Origin: Amphiura filiformis
Lineage: Eukaryota; Echinodermata; Ophiuroidea; Amphilepidida; Amphiuridae
Direction of reading: 5' to 3'
NCBI RefSeq assembly: GCF_039555335.1
Contig: NC_092628.1
Span: 77,130,713-77,194,712 of the forward strand
DNA length: 64,000 nt
Shown here one piece after another: positions 21,517-34,968 of the stretch (its first letter is position 1; every line of letters starts with the position of its first letter). The notes under the pieces were generated by a model. It saw only the letters and a list, made by a program, of their open reading frames with translations. It made no database searches and was not told the DNA's origin. The position numbers and the translations under genes are program-made.

Positions 21517-24041
21517 AATCTATTGTGAAAAGTGATTTGGTAGAGTTTGAAGGGAATGAAAATAAAATGAGATTAACAATAACATCACAAAAGAGGTTTC
21601 AAAGTGGTTTCATTGTCTTATGATTATAGTCACCAAAGTTACCTAAAATATGGAAATTAATAATCATAGACTAAATCCTATTCTCTGTACCTCTATCTGT
21701 GGTACATGTAGTGGCAACTGTCAATAAAATGTTTGTGCCATGAGAATGGACCAAAATAACATTGTCAAATATAGCTAAAGTACCGGTACCAGTGAAATTT
21801 AGTATTCACTTCCCTAGTCATTTGTGGTAGGTAGTGTAGTTTTGAATTGCTGAAAATTATGTATAATTCTGGGGTACCGAGTACTCTTCACCTCAATCCT
21901 GTATGTGTTATAATGCACTTTATTCTGTAAGAGGTATGGTACCATGTACAGTGGGAAGGTTATCTGAGGAATAGAAGGGTATTTTCAAAAGTTAATAATC
22001 CAAAAATTGTTTATTTTGAAATTGTTTTAGTTATGAACCTGTGAAGTCATTTTTATAAATAGCAATGAAAGTAATGAGATCATTAGAGATTTGCATTGAA
22101 GCATCTAGTTCCCACTAATCTTTAAAGGTATAGCTTTACACTATTACCAAAATACCACACATAAAATACTCCACACAGAAAGACATGGTATAAATGCCTC
22201 CACGCTCGCCATATAACTTTTCACAAAACACTAAAGAAAAGTTAATTAGCTATAAAATTAAAATGAATTTTACTCACCGGTCGAAAGCACAACATCTTGA
22301 AAATATGTTTTCATGAACCGAAGTAAAAATATGAATCACTGGTCTCTATAATTCCATATGCTTTGGTATGGATGGATGGATGAGTCAAAGGATGAACTTC
22401 ACTATAGGCTGGCTGGCCAGCTGCCCCACACCAGGTATGTGTGTTGTGGCATCAAATAACTCTTTCTTGGATCGGATCGCTCTCTTGCTTCCTTGCTGAG
22501 CAGCTTGGTGTCTTCTTTATCAATTACCTTGTAGTACATCCATGTGTAGAAAGACATGCGCGTGCGTGCGTATGTGCGTGTGTGTTGGTACTCCTGCTCC
22601 TTTAGATGTGACACCGTTCACCTGTATTGGTATATGCAAAACCAGGCATCATTTCACTTCACTGCATTTATAGTTCATTCAGAATATTTTAGGTCACTTG
22701 TAATTTCACAAAACTGAAACAGTCTTCTTGACTTGGCATTGGAGAATGGAATTTGAATGCAGAGTTAAAGATGTAATTTTATTTAATTTAGCATAAGATG
22801 AAAAAACTGTTTTATCATCATTTATAATACTATCAATAACCAAATTTTTATTTTTTCGTTTGAAAAATAAATTGAATTAGTCCATTCAGCTTTCGGTAAC
22901 ATCAATGTTAATGATAGGTTATTTTTGGTACAAACTTTCAAATGTAGGAGTTTGGAAATGTAGGAAAATCAGTATTTTAGTACTGTTTAATATGGGATTT
23001 TAAATGAATGTGATGCGGAAAAGTGAAATATTACTTTCGATAGAACTATTGTGCTGTTAACAGTAAGAAATCAAAACTGGCCCAGGCCAATGGCATGGAT
23101 TTTTTTTGGTGCTGCAAATTTAGAAAAAAGTGCACCTTTTTTCGGGAATGGGGGGGGTGACTTTGTGAAAAGTGGACCTTCTTTCCGAAATTGGGAAACT
23201 TGTTTGATCAAAAAGCATAAAAACCCTGATTTTTTCATCCTTTTGCAAAAATGTGTGGGGGTTTTTTTGGTTGGGAGAGTGGAGTCACATTTTTTAAATG
23301 GAGCACTTTAAAGGCAAAAATAATGTGTTGTACAAAAATCGGTCAGTTTAAGTGGACAATTTGAGTGCTTTTGACATTTTGTTGTATGATCAAAGATATA
23401 GAAATACTGCAGTAAAGTAAATCCTGAAATCTAGTATAGCATCAGGTTAGTTTGGTAATCTAATCTGGGGCTGAATTCTGCCCTCAAGAGGATCCAGTGT
23501 AGAAATTTTTTCAAAGGAGACTTAAAATAAACGATTTCTTCTAAAGACAGTAAATTGGTGCAGTATTATCTTACCAAGAGTCTGAATTGAAAGTAGTATT
23601 CATTAATATATTTTATACCAGATGTGAGAGTGTGAATGAGTCAGATAGGGAATGGTGGAATTTTGATGAATAGATTCACAAGATTGTTTTAATTGCCTCG
23701 TCGGTGATCGCCCTTGTGGAGTAGTTCGTTCACGCAACATCAGCATCGACTTGCCTCAAGTCATATGATAGAGACGGAGAGAGAGAGGAGTCATCCAAAT
23801 GTAGACTAGTTAGGTCTGGTGGGATATTCTATATCTTCTTGTTTAGCGTTGTCAACTGAGAGTGTGTTCACTCAGGGAGAAGAAAAGCTAAACATGTTTG
23901 TAAACTATTACAAATTATTCAGTGGAATTGATGTTGATAGATCTATGCTTGAGCGATGCTGATGCTGGTTCTAAAAATGTTCTTTACACTCACTATAATA
24001 GCTCACCATCTTGCACCTTTACCTGTTTACACTACTATATT
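21517..24041. other. Intergenic, little structure
   Basis: No gene recognised. A GT/GC microsatellite sits at about 22556-22586. At 23100-23300 is a G-run rich stretch (AAAAGTGCACC...GGGGGGGTGAC) resembling the GGGGGGCAAAG family seen at 28.3, 47.5 and 63 kb. Confidence 0.45.
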
Positions 24042-24300
24042 TGAAGAGCTTTGTTTCAAAACCCCTTACATCCACTTGCCCATTTTTGAGAACACAGAAA
24101 AAAATCATCAAAATAATCACTGATATAAGGTGTTTATCAACAAAAGCAGTTTTTGGCGGAATGCTCATCCTACCCAAGCATCCCGCCAAAAACTGCTTTT
24201 GTTGCAAACCCCCATATATCAGTGATTTTTTTGATGATTTTTTGATGTGTTCTCAAAAATGGGCAAGTGGATGTAAGGGGTTTTGAAACAAAGCTCTTCA
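24042..24300. mobile_element. Near-perfect palindromic foldback element
   Basis: TGAAGAGCTTTGTTTCAAAA...GGCAAG arms pair along nearly the whole 259 bp, centred on a second hairpin AAAAGCAGTTTTTGGCGG / CCGCCAAAAACTGCTTTT. Mirrored ORFs on both strands are a by-product. Confidence 0.85.
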
Positions 24301-25560
24301 TTTGTCAAATTACAATTTTAGTCTTCTATATTATATGTGTCGTGAAGTCGGGCATATTCAATTTTCAGTTTCATGATGTATAAAGCATTTACAAAGCTAC
24401 ATTTTGCAGAAAGCCCCACTGAATTGAACATCTAGATTCTAGTTCCAAGGATATGAACAGTTGAGTTTCCAAAATAATATGCAACAAAAGAAATTATTGT
24501 CTTTGTTTGGCTATATGTGAATATCAATACTAAGTATTCAACTTTGATTTTGCTTGATCACATCACATATATTATGTTTGTTACAAGAAAATTATAATTC
24601 TGTGTTCAAATCTTAAAAAAAGACAAAATGAAATAAAAATAAAAACAGGTTATTTCCTCCGTAAGATAAAAGCCCAAATCAAACCCAAAGGTCCATGTGA
24701 TCAGAAAATATATACAGGTCATTATTCTAGTAGTATAATTAATACAAATGTATTCTTAATAATTCTAGTATAAATAGCTGGGGGATAGAAGCTTGGTTAA
24801 GTGAATGTGAATGAATGATAGGATTTCTTAAAGGTCAATTAAATCAGTAATCATAAATATAATTTTTTGTTTCATATATCTAAATAGCTTCTAATCAGGA
24901 ATGTGAGACTACTCACACATCTAATCGAGCCATTCTCAAATATCAAAATGTAAATTTGAGAAATAAACAGAAATTGTAAATTCAATACCGGTACCATAAT
25001 ATTATGTCATGATGTAAAATTGAAAGATTTCAGTAAACACAGTAATTTGGGAAAAGCAATCATAATGATAGCAAGCAATGGTATTATCAAAGCTTAAATC
25101 AGAAGATTTAACCAATCAAAATTCAATTTGCTGTGGGCTAGATAGAATTTTCAATTTTTCCAAGTGAGCACATTTCTCCACATCTGATAAAAATATGTTC
25201 TTGCTTGATACCTGTATGGCCTTAGTACCCAGTCTTTGCATACTTTGAAATGAATTCCATAATATATTATTTTATATTTTATAGGTTGAAGAAGAAGCAC
25301 TGGTGCATATGTAGCAGCTGGAAGGTGAATATACACTATGTCAAATACTGTATTACCTTATACAAATACATCAGAATAAATGTGTATACATCATAATGTC
25401 ATCTGAAGATAACATTTCACCAGAAGAGCTAACATTTCAAATTATTTTGAGAATGCTTGCTAGTTACGAAAAAGAAAATTCTGATAATTGTTTATGAATT
25501 GTTAATTGTATATTTTGATGTAAGATATTGAAGAAATATATGAAATTGATGTTCCAAATA
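24301..25560. other. Intergenic, no feature seen
   Basis: AT-rich, no recognised repeat or gene. Confidence 0.5.
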
Positions 25561-25569
25561 TCGGAATAA

Positions 25570-25676
25570 TTGTATACCCTGCGCATAATAACCCTAACCC
25601 TAATCCTAAAAAATAGGGTGCGCAGGGTATTAAACCAGAATTGTATTGAAAACACAGGGTGCGCAGGGTAATCCAG
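25570..25676. repeat. Short duplication with telomere-like CCCTAA units
   Basis: AACCCTAACCCTAATCCTAA (about three CCCTAA units) lies between TACCCTGCGCA and AGGGTGCGCAGGGTA. The segment AGGGTGCGCAGGGTA...CCAGAATTGTA then recurs within 50 bp. May be an internal telomeric scrap or part of a repeat. Confidence 0.6.
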
Positions 25677-26117
25677 AATTGTACATAATTATTCAGGGTT
25701 TACATGTAGCACTCCATATCTACAAATATCTGGGTCATCGTGGCTGGAGATGGATGCGAGTTTAATCCTAGCGGTGGATGTTGTTTCAATTATTTAATCA
25801 TCATTTATGCATGATATGGATAACCACCCATACTGTAATCATCATTATAAGATCCATTACAATCATTATGAAGAGCTCAGTTACTAAAGACTGTAACTTA
25901 ACCCTCCTTTTTGAAGTTAATTTTTGATTAAGGAGTGTTGGTTGACCTGATTATTCCTTGTTGTTACGATACACAGCGTATATTGGGAATTTTGCAAATT
26001 CGTACACAAACCTTGGGGCAGAGGGGCATCACCTCAAATCTGCAAAATTAGCATCATATTTTCAACCATTTTAAAAAGAAAAAATTGTCAAATTATTTAT
26101 AGTGTTATATTTTTCAC

Positions 26118-26316
26118 CAGTGGCAGCGCCAGGAAATTTTTTTCGGGGGGGGGGGGCATTAGGGGGGCAAAGTGAATTCCAGGGGGGCAAAATCAACAAA
26201 GTTTGCGCAAAATTACCGTAAAAGTGGAAATTTTAAGTAATTTTGGGTTTTTCTGGGGGGCAAGAGTTCTGACTGGGGGCATTTTCCCCGCATGCTCCCC
26301 GATGGCGCCGCCACTG
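26118..26316. mobile_element. hAT-type MITE with 8-bp TSD TTTTTCAC
   Basis: CAGTGGCAGCGCCA at the left end and TGGCGCCGCCACTG at the right. TTTTTCAC at 26110-26117 and 26317-26324 is a perfect duplication. Interior has G11 and GGGGGGCAAA runs. Confidence 0.9.
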
Positions 26317-26350
26317 TTTTTCACACTTTATGATGCTGCAAATTTATACT

Positions 26351-26592
26351 TTAGGCGACGAAAAAAACACACCGTTTTACAGGCGGATGGACTTTTCAAA
26401 TAGGGCCGGTCGGCCTGGTTTTTTTTAACTCAGCTTATCAATTTGGCAAAAATTCAGTCAAAATCAATATATTTTGGCCCTTAAACAGCTGATTTTACAT
26501 GATTTTAACAAAAAGTGAAAAAAAAAAATCCCAAAACGCAAAATCTGGGTTGGTCGGGCCCGTAAAACAAGTAGTTTTTTTATGTCACCTTA
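26351..26592. repeat. Imperfect foldback element
   Basis: TTAGGCGACGAAAAAAAC...CGTTTTAC on the left resembles the reverse of GTAAAAC...GTTTTTTTATGTCACCTTA on the right. Confidence 0.5.
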
Positions 26593-27461
26593 TAGCCCTT
26601 GTTTTTATTTTTTACAGACGTAATCATTTTAAATATGCAATTTTACATTTTTATCAGCCTTTTTTAACAAACATTGTTAGTTATAAATAAGGAAGCATAT
26701 GAACTGGCTAGTAAACTGATGCCAAATCAATTTAGACCATGATCAATTGCTATTAAATGAGCAGTCACTATATACCATAATAGAGTCATTAGAGAAACCA
26801 ACCATATTTGAGCCACAGTCAACAAAGTTGAACACAAATTATATCTGACTGATCAATTTTCTACAAATTAATGCTTTTGTGTGCTGACTCTTCTCTCCAA
26901 TTAATTAATTATTGTTTATCCCAGTAATGTGCATTAGATATTTTATACCTAAAAATATATCAATTAATATCTGCATTATGATACTGCTTATGGCTTATAT
27001 ATAATGTAATAAAATCCAACCATTTTCCAATAAACTACCAAAACAATTAAATATACAAATCAAATAAACAAAAAATGAATAAAATGATGATGTATGTATG
27101 ATCACTTTCCCATTGCATCTATTTTTTTAGTTTTAATTGTGGCTTTAGCCTTATTGAACAATTTACATCAAATATACATTTTACTATGTTTTCAAGCAAC
27201 ATTGACTGAATGATGTTAAATTTATTGCAGTATTATAACATTTGCTGAGCACAACACCTTAAAATTTGGTGAAAAATGAAACTTGTAATGTGCTTGAACC
27301 AATACCCTACAAATATCAAGTCCTTCCAAGGCGCTGTATATTTATGACAAAATCTGAGATTTTTAATAAAATCACTTAACACAAGATTTTAATTCATACT
27401 TGCATACATGGCTGAAATTTCTTGTTGCAAGCATGAATCAGTGCGATGTGTTCATAACACA
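26593..27461. other. Intergenic, no feature seen
   Basis: AT-rich; no gene or element recognised. Confidence 0.5.
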
Positions 27462-27519
27462 TTAAGCCAATCAACCACATTAATGATTTCTAAATCATTA
27501 ATGTGGTTGATTGGCTTAA
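27462..27519. repeat. Perfect 58-bp hairpin bounded by TTAA
   Basis: 27-bp perfect arms beginning TTAAGCCAATCAACCACATT around a 4-base loop TCTA. It abuts the MITE fragment at 27520. Confidence 0.95.
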
Positions 27520-27695
27520 AAGGGCATTTCGTGATCCACAGCATCATCCCCCCACTTTCCTCAAATAAAGTTGAGATTTTGATATCACTGGAAGCCTCTG
27601 GCTACATAATGTTTATGTATAAAAAAATTCTTACAGATTAATTCGTTTAGCAAAGATATCGTGAAATTTGAATTTCGTTCTGGTATACCGGGGGT
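27520..27695. mobile_element. Truncated copy, AGGGGCATTTCGTGATCC MITE family
   Basis: Starts AAGGGCATTTCGTGATCC after TTAA and continues through CTGGCTACATAATGTTTATG and AATTTCGTTCTGGTATACC, then stops; the other half is missing. Other copies: 34570, 43693, 46986 and 48050. Confidence 0.8.
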
Positions 27696-28254
27696 TACAC
27701 ACGGCAGCTCTTCCACCTTTTTTGGAAAATTATGATGATAAGTGGCATTTTGTGCATTGAAATTGAAAGTGAAATGAATGTCAGTTTTGAAAGTGTATGA
27801 TTTATTTGCATTCAAGAATAAATGTCATGCTTTTGAAACTACAACTTAATTACTTTTGATATTTGAATTAGGGGAAGATATCAATATCAATAGACTGAAA
27901 TTCAGTAGAAATTGAGGAATTAAAACACATTTTGAGATATTTGGTTTAATCCTAGTTTTTATGGGAGTTTCCCCAGTTTAATTATTTTGCATTCATAGTT
28001 ATGTATTGATGAAATGTTGGGATGGAAAGTATTCAGTTTGTCTGGTTTTGGCAAGCCTGTTGTTCATTAGTTCAGTATTATACATTTATTTATTTACCAA
28101 AATTGTATTTTGTACATGTGTAGTACAGCATATCATAAGTCATATATTCCAAATGTGGAAATAAGCGATTTTACATTATGTTATTTTTTATTTGTTTGCT
28201 GTTGAAAAACCCAGTATCATTCAAGTCTAAACACTATCAATTGTACAAAATAGG

Positions 28255-28615
28255 CTGAGCCCTGGGGGATCCAGGAGGGTTAAATGGAAAATGGAGGGGG
28301 GGGGCATTTTTGGCATGCCACAAGGGGGTGAGGAGCAATTTTTGGCAAGTTGAAAGGGATTGAGAAGCAATTTTCGGCACACCTTCATGGAGCACCTTTT
28401 AAATAAAACACTCTACAAAGGCTTAGAAAAACAGTGCAGAACACTAATATATGTAAATCTTCCTGCTCGTAAGGTTTGCAAATTGGGATCCCAAAATTTG
28501 GAATGTGCTAGGTAGGGGTAACATTTTTTGGCAAGGAGAGAGGAAGAAAAAGCCATTTTTTTTGGCAGGCAGAGAAGGGGCAAGCAATTTGGCACACCAT
28601 TTGGAAATTTTACAC
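28255..28615. repeat. Degenerate GGGGGGCATTTTTGGCA-type repeat
   Basis: GGCATTTTTGGCATGCC, GAGCAATTTTTGGCAAG and GGGGCAAGCAATTTGGCAC are spaced like those in the Harbinger-like element at 62841-63303. Terminal repeats not found. Confidence 0.5.
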
Positions 28616-28639
28616 CTGCAGATCATAATTATTATAATC

Positions 28640-31600
28640 TGTCCTATAATTATAATTATTGATCATTTAGCCCCTATAATCGTAAAATATATTAATATCA
28701 ATATAAATAAAAACAAAATGCATATGGGCTACTATTATATTCTCTTGAAATTTTGTTCTTCAAAATTTGAATTCCTAAAATCCTTGCATTATGTTTTGTC
28801 TTAAAATAATAATAACAATGTTCAACTTACACAGTGGTACTTACTCAGCAAATTTTGATGATATTGCCTCAACTTCTCAAATCAATTAATAAATGCAACA
28901 TGTATTTCCAAAGATTGGTTTGGTAAAATAACAGCAAATACTATCCATAGAACTCCAATATCCCTGCCAATATCCAGAACTACCAACCTCAACTGATGAC
29001 ACCAGGAGCTAAATGATGCTGCTTAACTCCTGAAATTAAATTCACTATTCATTCACTCGCTTAATTCAATGATGCAGAACTGCACATCTTGAACGCATTT
29101 GAAAACGCTTATTGGTAGAATAATTTTTTTGTGTTAACACTTTGGTTACTTTCATATGTGTGGTGCTGATGAACTTGCTTAGCTAAATGAGATCCTGGTG
29201 GGAATCATTTGTTGTTGAAGCAAGATACTCCTAGCTGCTTACATGCAGGCTGGCTTGTGTTTCTTTGTGCACCTCGCTGTGTAACCAGCATAGTACAGGT
29301 TTCGGATGTATTAGATTGGGGGAACCACTACTCTGGAAATATGGGACTATAGTTCTATGGTTCCCTACAGGGTTTTGGCCTACAAATTGAATTTGTTCCC
29401 AGGTTCATTTTGTTGCCATTAGATTGGCATATAATTATCATGATTATGGAGGGAACACATATATATATATTGCCAGAATGGAGCCAGGAGTGGTGAAGAA
29501 TTGACTCAGATTTTTAATAAAACATAATATAGATTATTTTTTTAATTCTATTCTCTACAGGCATGATATATTGGGTAGTTGGGTACTATGGGAATACTGC
29601 CTGTCATGATATTTAAAATTGTTTCTGCTCTAAATGCATGGTTTCGTTTGTGTTCTTGAGTTAACAGATGGCCCACAGGCCAAATCCAGCCCAACAACCA
29701 TTAAGTGTAAAATAAATCATAAGAAACAAGGCTTTTGTATAATTATGACCCTCAAGCATGCATGATTCCAATACGTTTGGCCCCCATTGTGGCCCACAAA
29801 CAAGTTGAAAACCCCTGATTTAGGGTGATGTATTGTATATACCCCATGCTACAGTGGGCCAATATGCTACATCACCTGTCAATGTGCTTACTTTTACCAT
29901 TGCATTGATTAACATGACTGATTAATCAGGCGTATCGCAAGATTGCACTTTTGGGAATTTTTGCACTGTTTTGAACTTTTTTGCACTTTTTTGCAGCTTC
30001 ACATAACTTTGGACACCCCACTTTTTGTTACATTGCTACATGCCTGAATGATTTAGTTTATGAATTTGGAGGAAAAAAATCAGATTGTCCACTATTTTCT
30101 TCCAGACTTCTCTCTCCCCTCCCTCTCTTTTTTTCTCCCATACATGATGATGATAACTATGATACACACAGTGAGGCCCCATAAAATTGCCCCTTATTTG
30201 CTATGAGTGACCTCCCCATGCTATCACTCTCAAATTGACCTAAGTAGCATTTTGTCATAACTTAAGCTTAACTTCTCTCCTGAGCTCAAAAAACCCAGAG
30301 GGTCCCAGGTCTTAATATGTAACTCTTTCTTTATTTCTATCTATTCAAATTGAATTCAATAAAGCCTCGACCCGTTTCAATTAAAATGTGACTGGGTGAA
30401 CGTGTGGAAACTAGATAAATACTGCGAGCACAAAAGGGATAGCTAGTTCACAAGTACTGCAATTTCCGCTAGGGGCCTAGTAAGTCCGGCCGAGCCAGTT
30501 TAACTTCATTTAACTTTTGAAATTGAATTTATTGAAAGCCTAATTAAGTGTTAACCAGGCAGCTGGTGAAAAGACCCTACATGAAGGATTTAACAACATT
30601 AATAATAAACCTGAGGGCTACTTGAGTTTGCTTTGGGTAGAGGTGTGCTGCTGACAATTTGAATGTGGGTCCATCTAATATGTAATTTTTCAAGAAATTT
30701 GGACCCATATATACCAAAAGTGAAAAATTTTGACCAAATATATTAACAAAAATTGTCTTATTTTTACAACTTTTCCCAAAACATTTCAAAATTGTTGGCT
30801 AGTGAAGTAAAATTTGGCTATTTTCCAAAAAAAATTGAAAAAAATTAAAAAACAACAACAACAAAACATCCATATACCAAAATTGGCCTAGAGGGGTCAT
30901 TGTTAGACTAAAAAAAGGCCAAAAATCCTACCATGTAAAAATCCTACCATGTTTGCTGCAGTCCTCATATGATGCCCCCCGTAATACCCCGGTAAACACC
31001 TTTGCATTATTTCTTTTCCTTCCATTCTAATTCTCAGTTTTCATTCATTATAGCCCTAGCCGTGTAATGACGAAATAGTTCCAAATCATAATCCTTTTGA
31101 AAGATTTATTTTAAATGTTGATTTTCTTATTGTTCACTTTTGATGACTTTGTGCAATATTAACAAGCAAAATTTACACTATTATAGGCAAAATATCTAAT
31201 TCTAAGCCAACTTTGGTATGCACAGATATTTACACCGAGTGTACTATGCAAAGCAGCAGTGTAGCCAGCTTTTTAGTGTGACTTGTTGGGTGACAGAGCA
31301 TGTGCTGGTAGTGGGGTCTTTGGGTGACAGCGATGGTGAAAAGGGGTCTTAACAGCCCTATACGCGTCCGCACCTCCAAAGTGGGAGTGCCCCCCCCCCC
31401 CGGTTTCAGCACATCACATCAAAGCTCCCATTGGGTGCTCCATTCCTTTTTTAAAGGAATTTTTATTAGTGTGAGAGGGTCAATTTTTTGTCCTGTTTTT
31501 ACCCACTTTAATGACACTTTACTCTTTGCCATCCCCATTTTCATCCCTGAAAATGCCTGTGGGTGCCCCCCGCCACTGACACAAAGACCACATGCCTACT

Positions 31601-32141
31601 AAGCAAGCACATCTTTTGAGAATTGTCCAATTACGGTCTTTGGTTGCACGGTTGTGTTGTTCCATGAAAAGTACGCTGCGCGCTGACGCAACAGTTCTCT
31701 CATGAGAATGAGATATTTTGCCGTTAGCCTTAATACATACAGGGTGTCCCAAGAAAAGCAGGTCTGACGTCAAATGTAATGCAATCGTAAAATGTGTTTT
31801 TAACAGTCATTCAGTGTTTGCATATGATAAAAGTGTCTTAAAGATGTGATTCGCAAGTGTTAAAATGGTTGCACAGTGTAAGTGCAGGATATGTGTGTCT
31901 ATCTGTGCATCAATTTCTATTAATTTTTGTATAAAATATCATAACATATTTGTAAGAAGTGTTATATGCATCGTGCTGTCTTAGGGGGTGCCAAATTCAA
32001 TTCGGCGAATTGACCAATTCAGCATCGATTCTGCGCCTCCAAGCGATGAAAGTCAAAATTTTCGCATGCTGAACTTCAAGCGCATTCAAGTACTAATTTA
32101 AAAGATCAATTTAAGACCAAAATTCACCGAACTTCAATATA
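28640..32141. other. Intergenic, little structure
   Basis: No gene recognised. Short TA microsatellite at about 29459. A possible hAT remnant spans 31257-31575 (CAGTGTAGCCAG end, GCCACTG end), but no matching target duplication was found. Confidence 0.4.
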
Positions 32142-32531
32142 AGGCCCTTCGCACTTGATTATTAGTTTCCTGTTTACCGCCCGCATCCAAAATTGAAAAT
32201 CTCAAAATAATTAATTATTTTATTTTTATTTCTAATTTTCTCCTTTAAAATAACTTTCAACAACTTCTACTTGCCATTTTCTGACTTTAATAATATCAAC
32301 AATAATGATAAATGAACAAAGAGTACAACTGCACCTTCATTTATTTATAAAATCAAATATTGTTGTGAAATAATTAAATGCCCGCCCTAGTCAAAATGAG
32401 TCAATAGTTGCTTGTAATAGTTCAAACTAAATAAAGAAAATAAAAGATAATTAATAATTAATAACTAAAAGTCACCTCGTCCCTTTTTCAAAATCTTCAA
32501 CAGGAAACTAATAATCAAGTGCGAAGGGCCT
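32142..32531. mobile_element. Terminal-inverted-repeat MITE
   Basis: About 33-bp near-perfect ends AGGCCCTTCGCACTTGATTA...TTTCCTGTT. The AT-rich interior has no ORF. The target duplication is not clear. Confidence 0.8.
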
Positions 32532-32867
32532 AAACAAAATTACTTATTTGTGCAATTTTTTGTGTGCTCCGCACTTAATTGTTTCAAGAATTAGGGGTGC
32601 CATTATGTATCCTTGCCCCAGGTGCCACAACCCCTAGCTACACCACTGACAATGAGACCAATAATTGAGCCACAGATGGATATGCACAACTTGCCATTGA
32701 GTGATGCATAACTGTGCATATCATCCAATATGGAGCAATACAGAAATCCTGCAACCATTTTTACATCCAAGATCAATATCCTCAAAACTGTTTTATATAA
32801 TCTGTGATCAAAATATAAGCTCTGGATTATTTTTGTGTGTAAATGATAGCTAAAAGGTGTGGCGTCT

Positions 32868-33228
32868 CAGTGGCGTAGCCAGTGGGGGGCCATGGGGCAG
32901 TGCCCCCCGCTCGTCATGGGCGCCGGTTCATGTAAGGCCGTCGGTAGACGGAAGGCGTTGTTGAAAAAAAATTGGGTTAACAATAGACTATTTTCCATCC
33001 AGGGGGACAGAAAAATGAGGAGAATTGTAACGAAAATGATGAAAAATTGACAATTGCACATAAAAAGTATGTGTTTTTATGTTAGTAGCGCCTATTATTT
33101 TTTTTTTTTTTTTTTTTTTTCAAAATTTTTTGGGTCAACAAATCACAACTTCCGTCGGTAAAAAATATTTCCGTCGGTACATTTACAAGTTGTGCCCCCT
33201 CGGTTCCAAAATCCTGGCTACGCCACTG
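32868..33228. mobile_element. hAT-type MITE with 8-bp TSD TGGC(G/T)TCT
   Basis: Perfect 15-bp ends CAGTGGCGTAGCCAG / CTGGCTACGCCACTG. TGGCGTCT at 32860-32867 and TGGCTTCT at 33229-33236 (one mismatch). A long T run near 33099 lies inside. Confidence 0.9.
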
Positions 33229-33847
33229 TGGCTTCTATATGTAAATACTAAATGATTGTTGAAAACACATTGTAAAATACCACCACATTTGGTTAGGGGT
33301 AAATAAATGGTGTTACCAAAAGCCACGATTCAAGTTTTTAAAAATGTTTACAAGTTTTATCAAAATGATTGGACCCATCATCAGTTTTCAGCAATTAAAA
33401 ATATGTCATTTTTGGGGGCTAAAACAACCAAATACAAGGTTAATTTTAAACTTGTTTCAGGAATATTATTGAAAAGTAAGATTTATTTCCTAAAAGTTGA
33501 AAATAGTTGCCTGTTTAATTACTGAAATGTTTCCAGAAGTTGAAAAGATGAATTATATTTATTAGGCCAAGAAAAAAAATTGTTTGTTTGCCCTCTCCCG
33601 ACCGACCGAAAAATCACAAAAATCTTGGGTCACGTTTTTACTTTTTTTTCTTTTAAAAACCTCCAAAAATTCGTAAATTTTAGCAAAAAAAAATATTAAA
33701 ATGTTTTTTAAATACTTTTCTAAGATGTTTTTGAGCATTTTGAAACACAAACTTTGACAAATGATACCTTATGAATATGTTTCCATGACTCAGTGTTCTC
33801 ATTTTTCTTTGTTTGTGTTTTCTTTTTGAAACAAATGTGGGACTTAA

Positions 33848-34205
33848 AGGGGGTACTACACCCCTGGCCAATTTTGTGCCTATTTTTGCACTTTTCTAAA
33901 AAATTATAGCGCATTGGTGACAAGTAAGATATGAATATTATACGGGCAAGGACTACAACTACTGCACTGAAAATTCAGCAACTCAAGGCAAGTAGTTATT
34001 GATTTGTTGATCAAATATTGGTGTTCCCTCATTTTTGACTGTAACTCCACAACTGTTGTCTGTGCTGAAATAAAATTTCCAGTGCAGTAGTTGTAGTCCT
34101 TGCCCCTATAATATACATATCTTACTTGTCACCAATGCGCTACATGTATAATTTTTGAGAAAAATGCAAAAATAGGCACAAAATTGGGCAGGGGTGTAGT
34201 ACCCC
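33848..34205. mobile_element. TTAA-flanked palindromic MITE (GGGGGTACTACACCC family)
   Basis: Ends AGGGGGTACTACACCCCTG / CAGGGGTGTAGTACCCC, TTAA at 33844-33847 and 34206-34209. Long arms include GGCAAGGACTACAACTACTG and its complement. Same terminal repeat as 19057-19333. Confidence 0.9.
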
Positions 34206-34315
34206 TTAACATCCACTGTTTACATCATATTAAAAAAAATACATTAACCTACCGACCTAATTTTTTTCATGAAAGGTCAAACAATGATTTTTTTTCTTGG
34301 CCGTATGAATACATA

Positions 34316-34968
34316 CCCAGCAAACACAAAACGTTTGTCAGGAAATGGGGTATAAAACGTTTTAATTATATTCAAACAATTTTGGAAAACTTGCTGCAAA
34401 ACAGTCTACTAACATGTTTTTAAATAACAACTCTTAAAAAAGTTGACAAAATATGCTGCATAAGAAATATTTGACAGTAACAATTTGACAACATTTTTAA
34501 ACATTGTTGTAGTGTGTTTTTTTAATCAAACATTTGAAAAAAAAGCCCTTTATATAACCAAACAATTAAAAGGGCATTTCGTGGCCCACAGCCTCATCCC
34601 CCCACTTTTCTCAAAAAAATGTTGAGATTTTTATACCACTGGAAACCTCTGGCTACATAATGTTTATGTACCAAAAATTTCTTGCTGATTGATTCGTTTA
34701 GCGAAAATATTGTCAAATTTGAATTTCGTTCTGGTATACCAGAACAAAATTACAACACTGGCCTATGGAGCAGTGTAATACACATCATGCATAACTCACA
34801 AACGCAAAATCAGAATCAACTGACATTTTGGGAATAAGCAATTTTTGTGGATGAGGATGCTAGGATCACGAAACCCTCCTTTAAATGTTATTAAAACATT
34901 TGACCAAAACCAAAACATGTTTGGTAACATGTTTAATACTTTATAAAAACATGTTTGTGTTTGTTGGG
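34316..34968. mobile_element. MITE with CCCAGCAAACACAAAACG ends, TSD CATA, host of a nested MITE
   Basis: Left end CCCAGCAAACACAAAACGTT, right end the complement of CCCAACAAACACAAAC; CATA at 34312-34315 and 34969-34972. Internal AACATGTTT and AAAACGTTTT phrases repeat. The TTAA element 34570-34880 is inserted within it. Confidence 0.8.
34570..34880. mobile_element. TTAA-flanked MITE nested in 34316-34968
   Basis: AAGGGCATTTCGTGG at the left, GGATCACGAAACCCTCCT at the right, TTAA at 34566-34569 and 34881-34884. Full-length member of the AGGGGCATTTCGTGATCC family. Confidence 0.85.

Noticed and set aside
24011..24286. Two mirrored ORFs on opposite strands
   Set aside because: Both are produced by the near-perfect palindrome 24042-24300.
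31257..31575. Another hAT-type MITE
   Set aside because: One end resembles CAGTGTAGCCAG and the other GCCACTG, but no 8-bp duplication could be matched.
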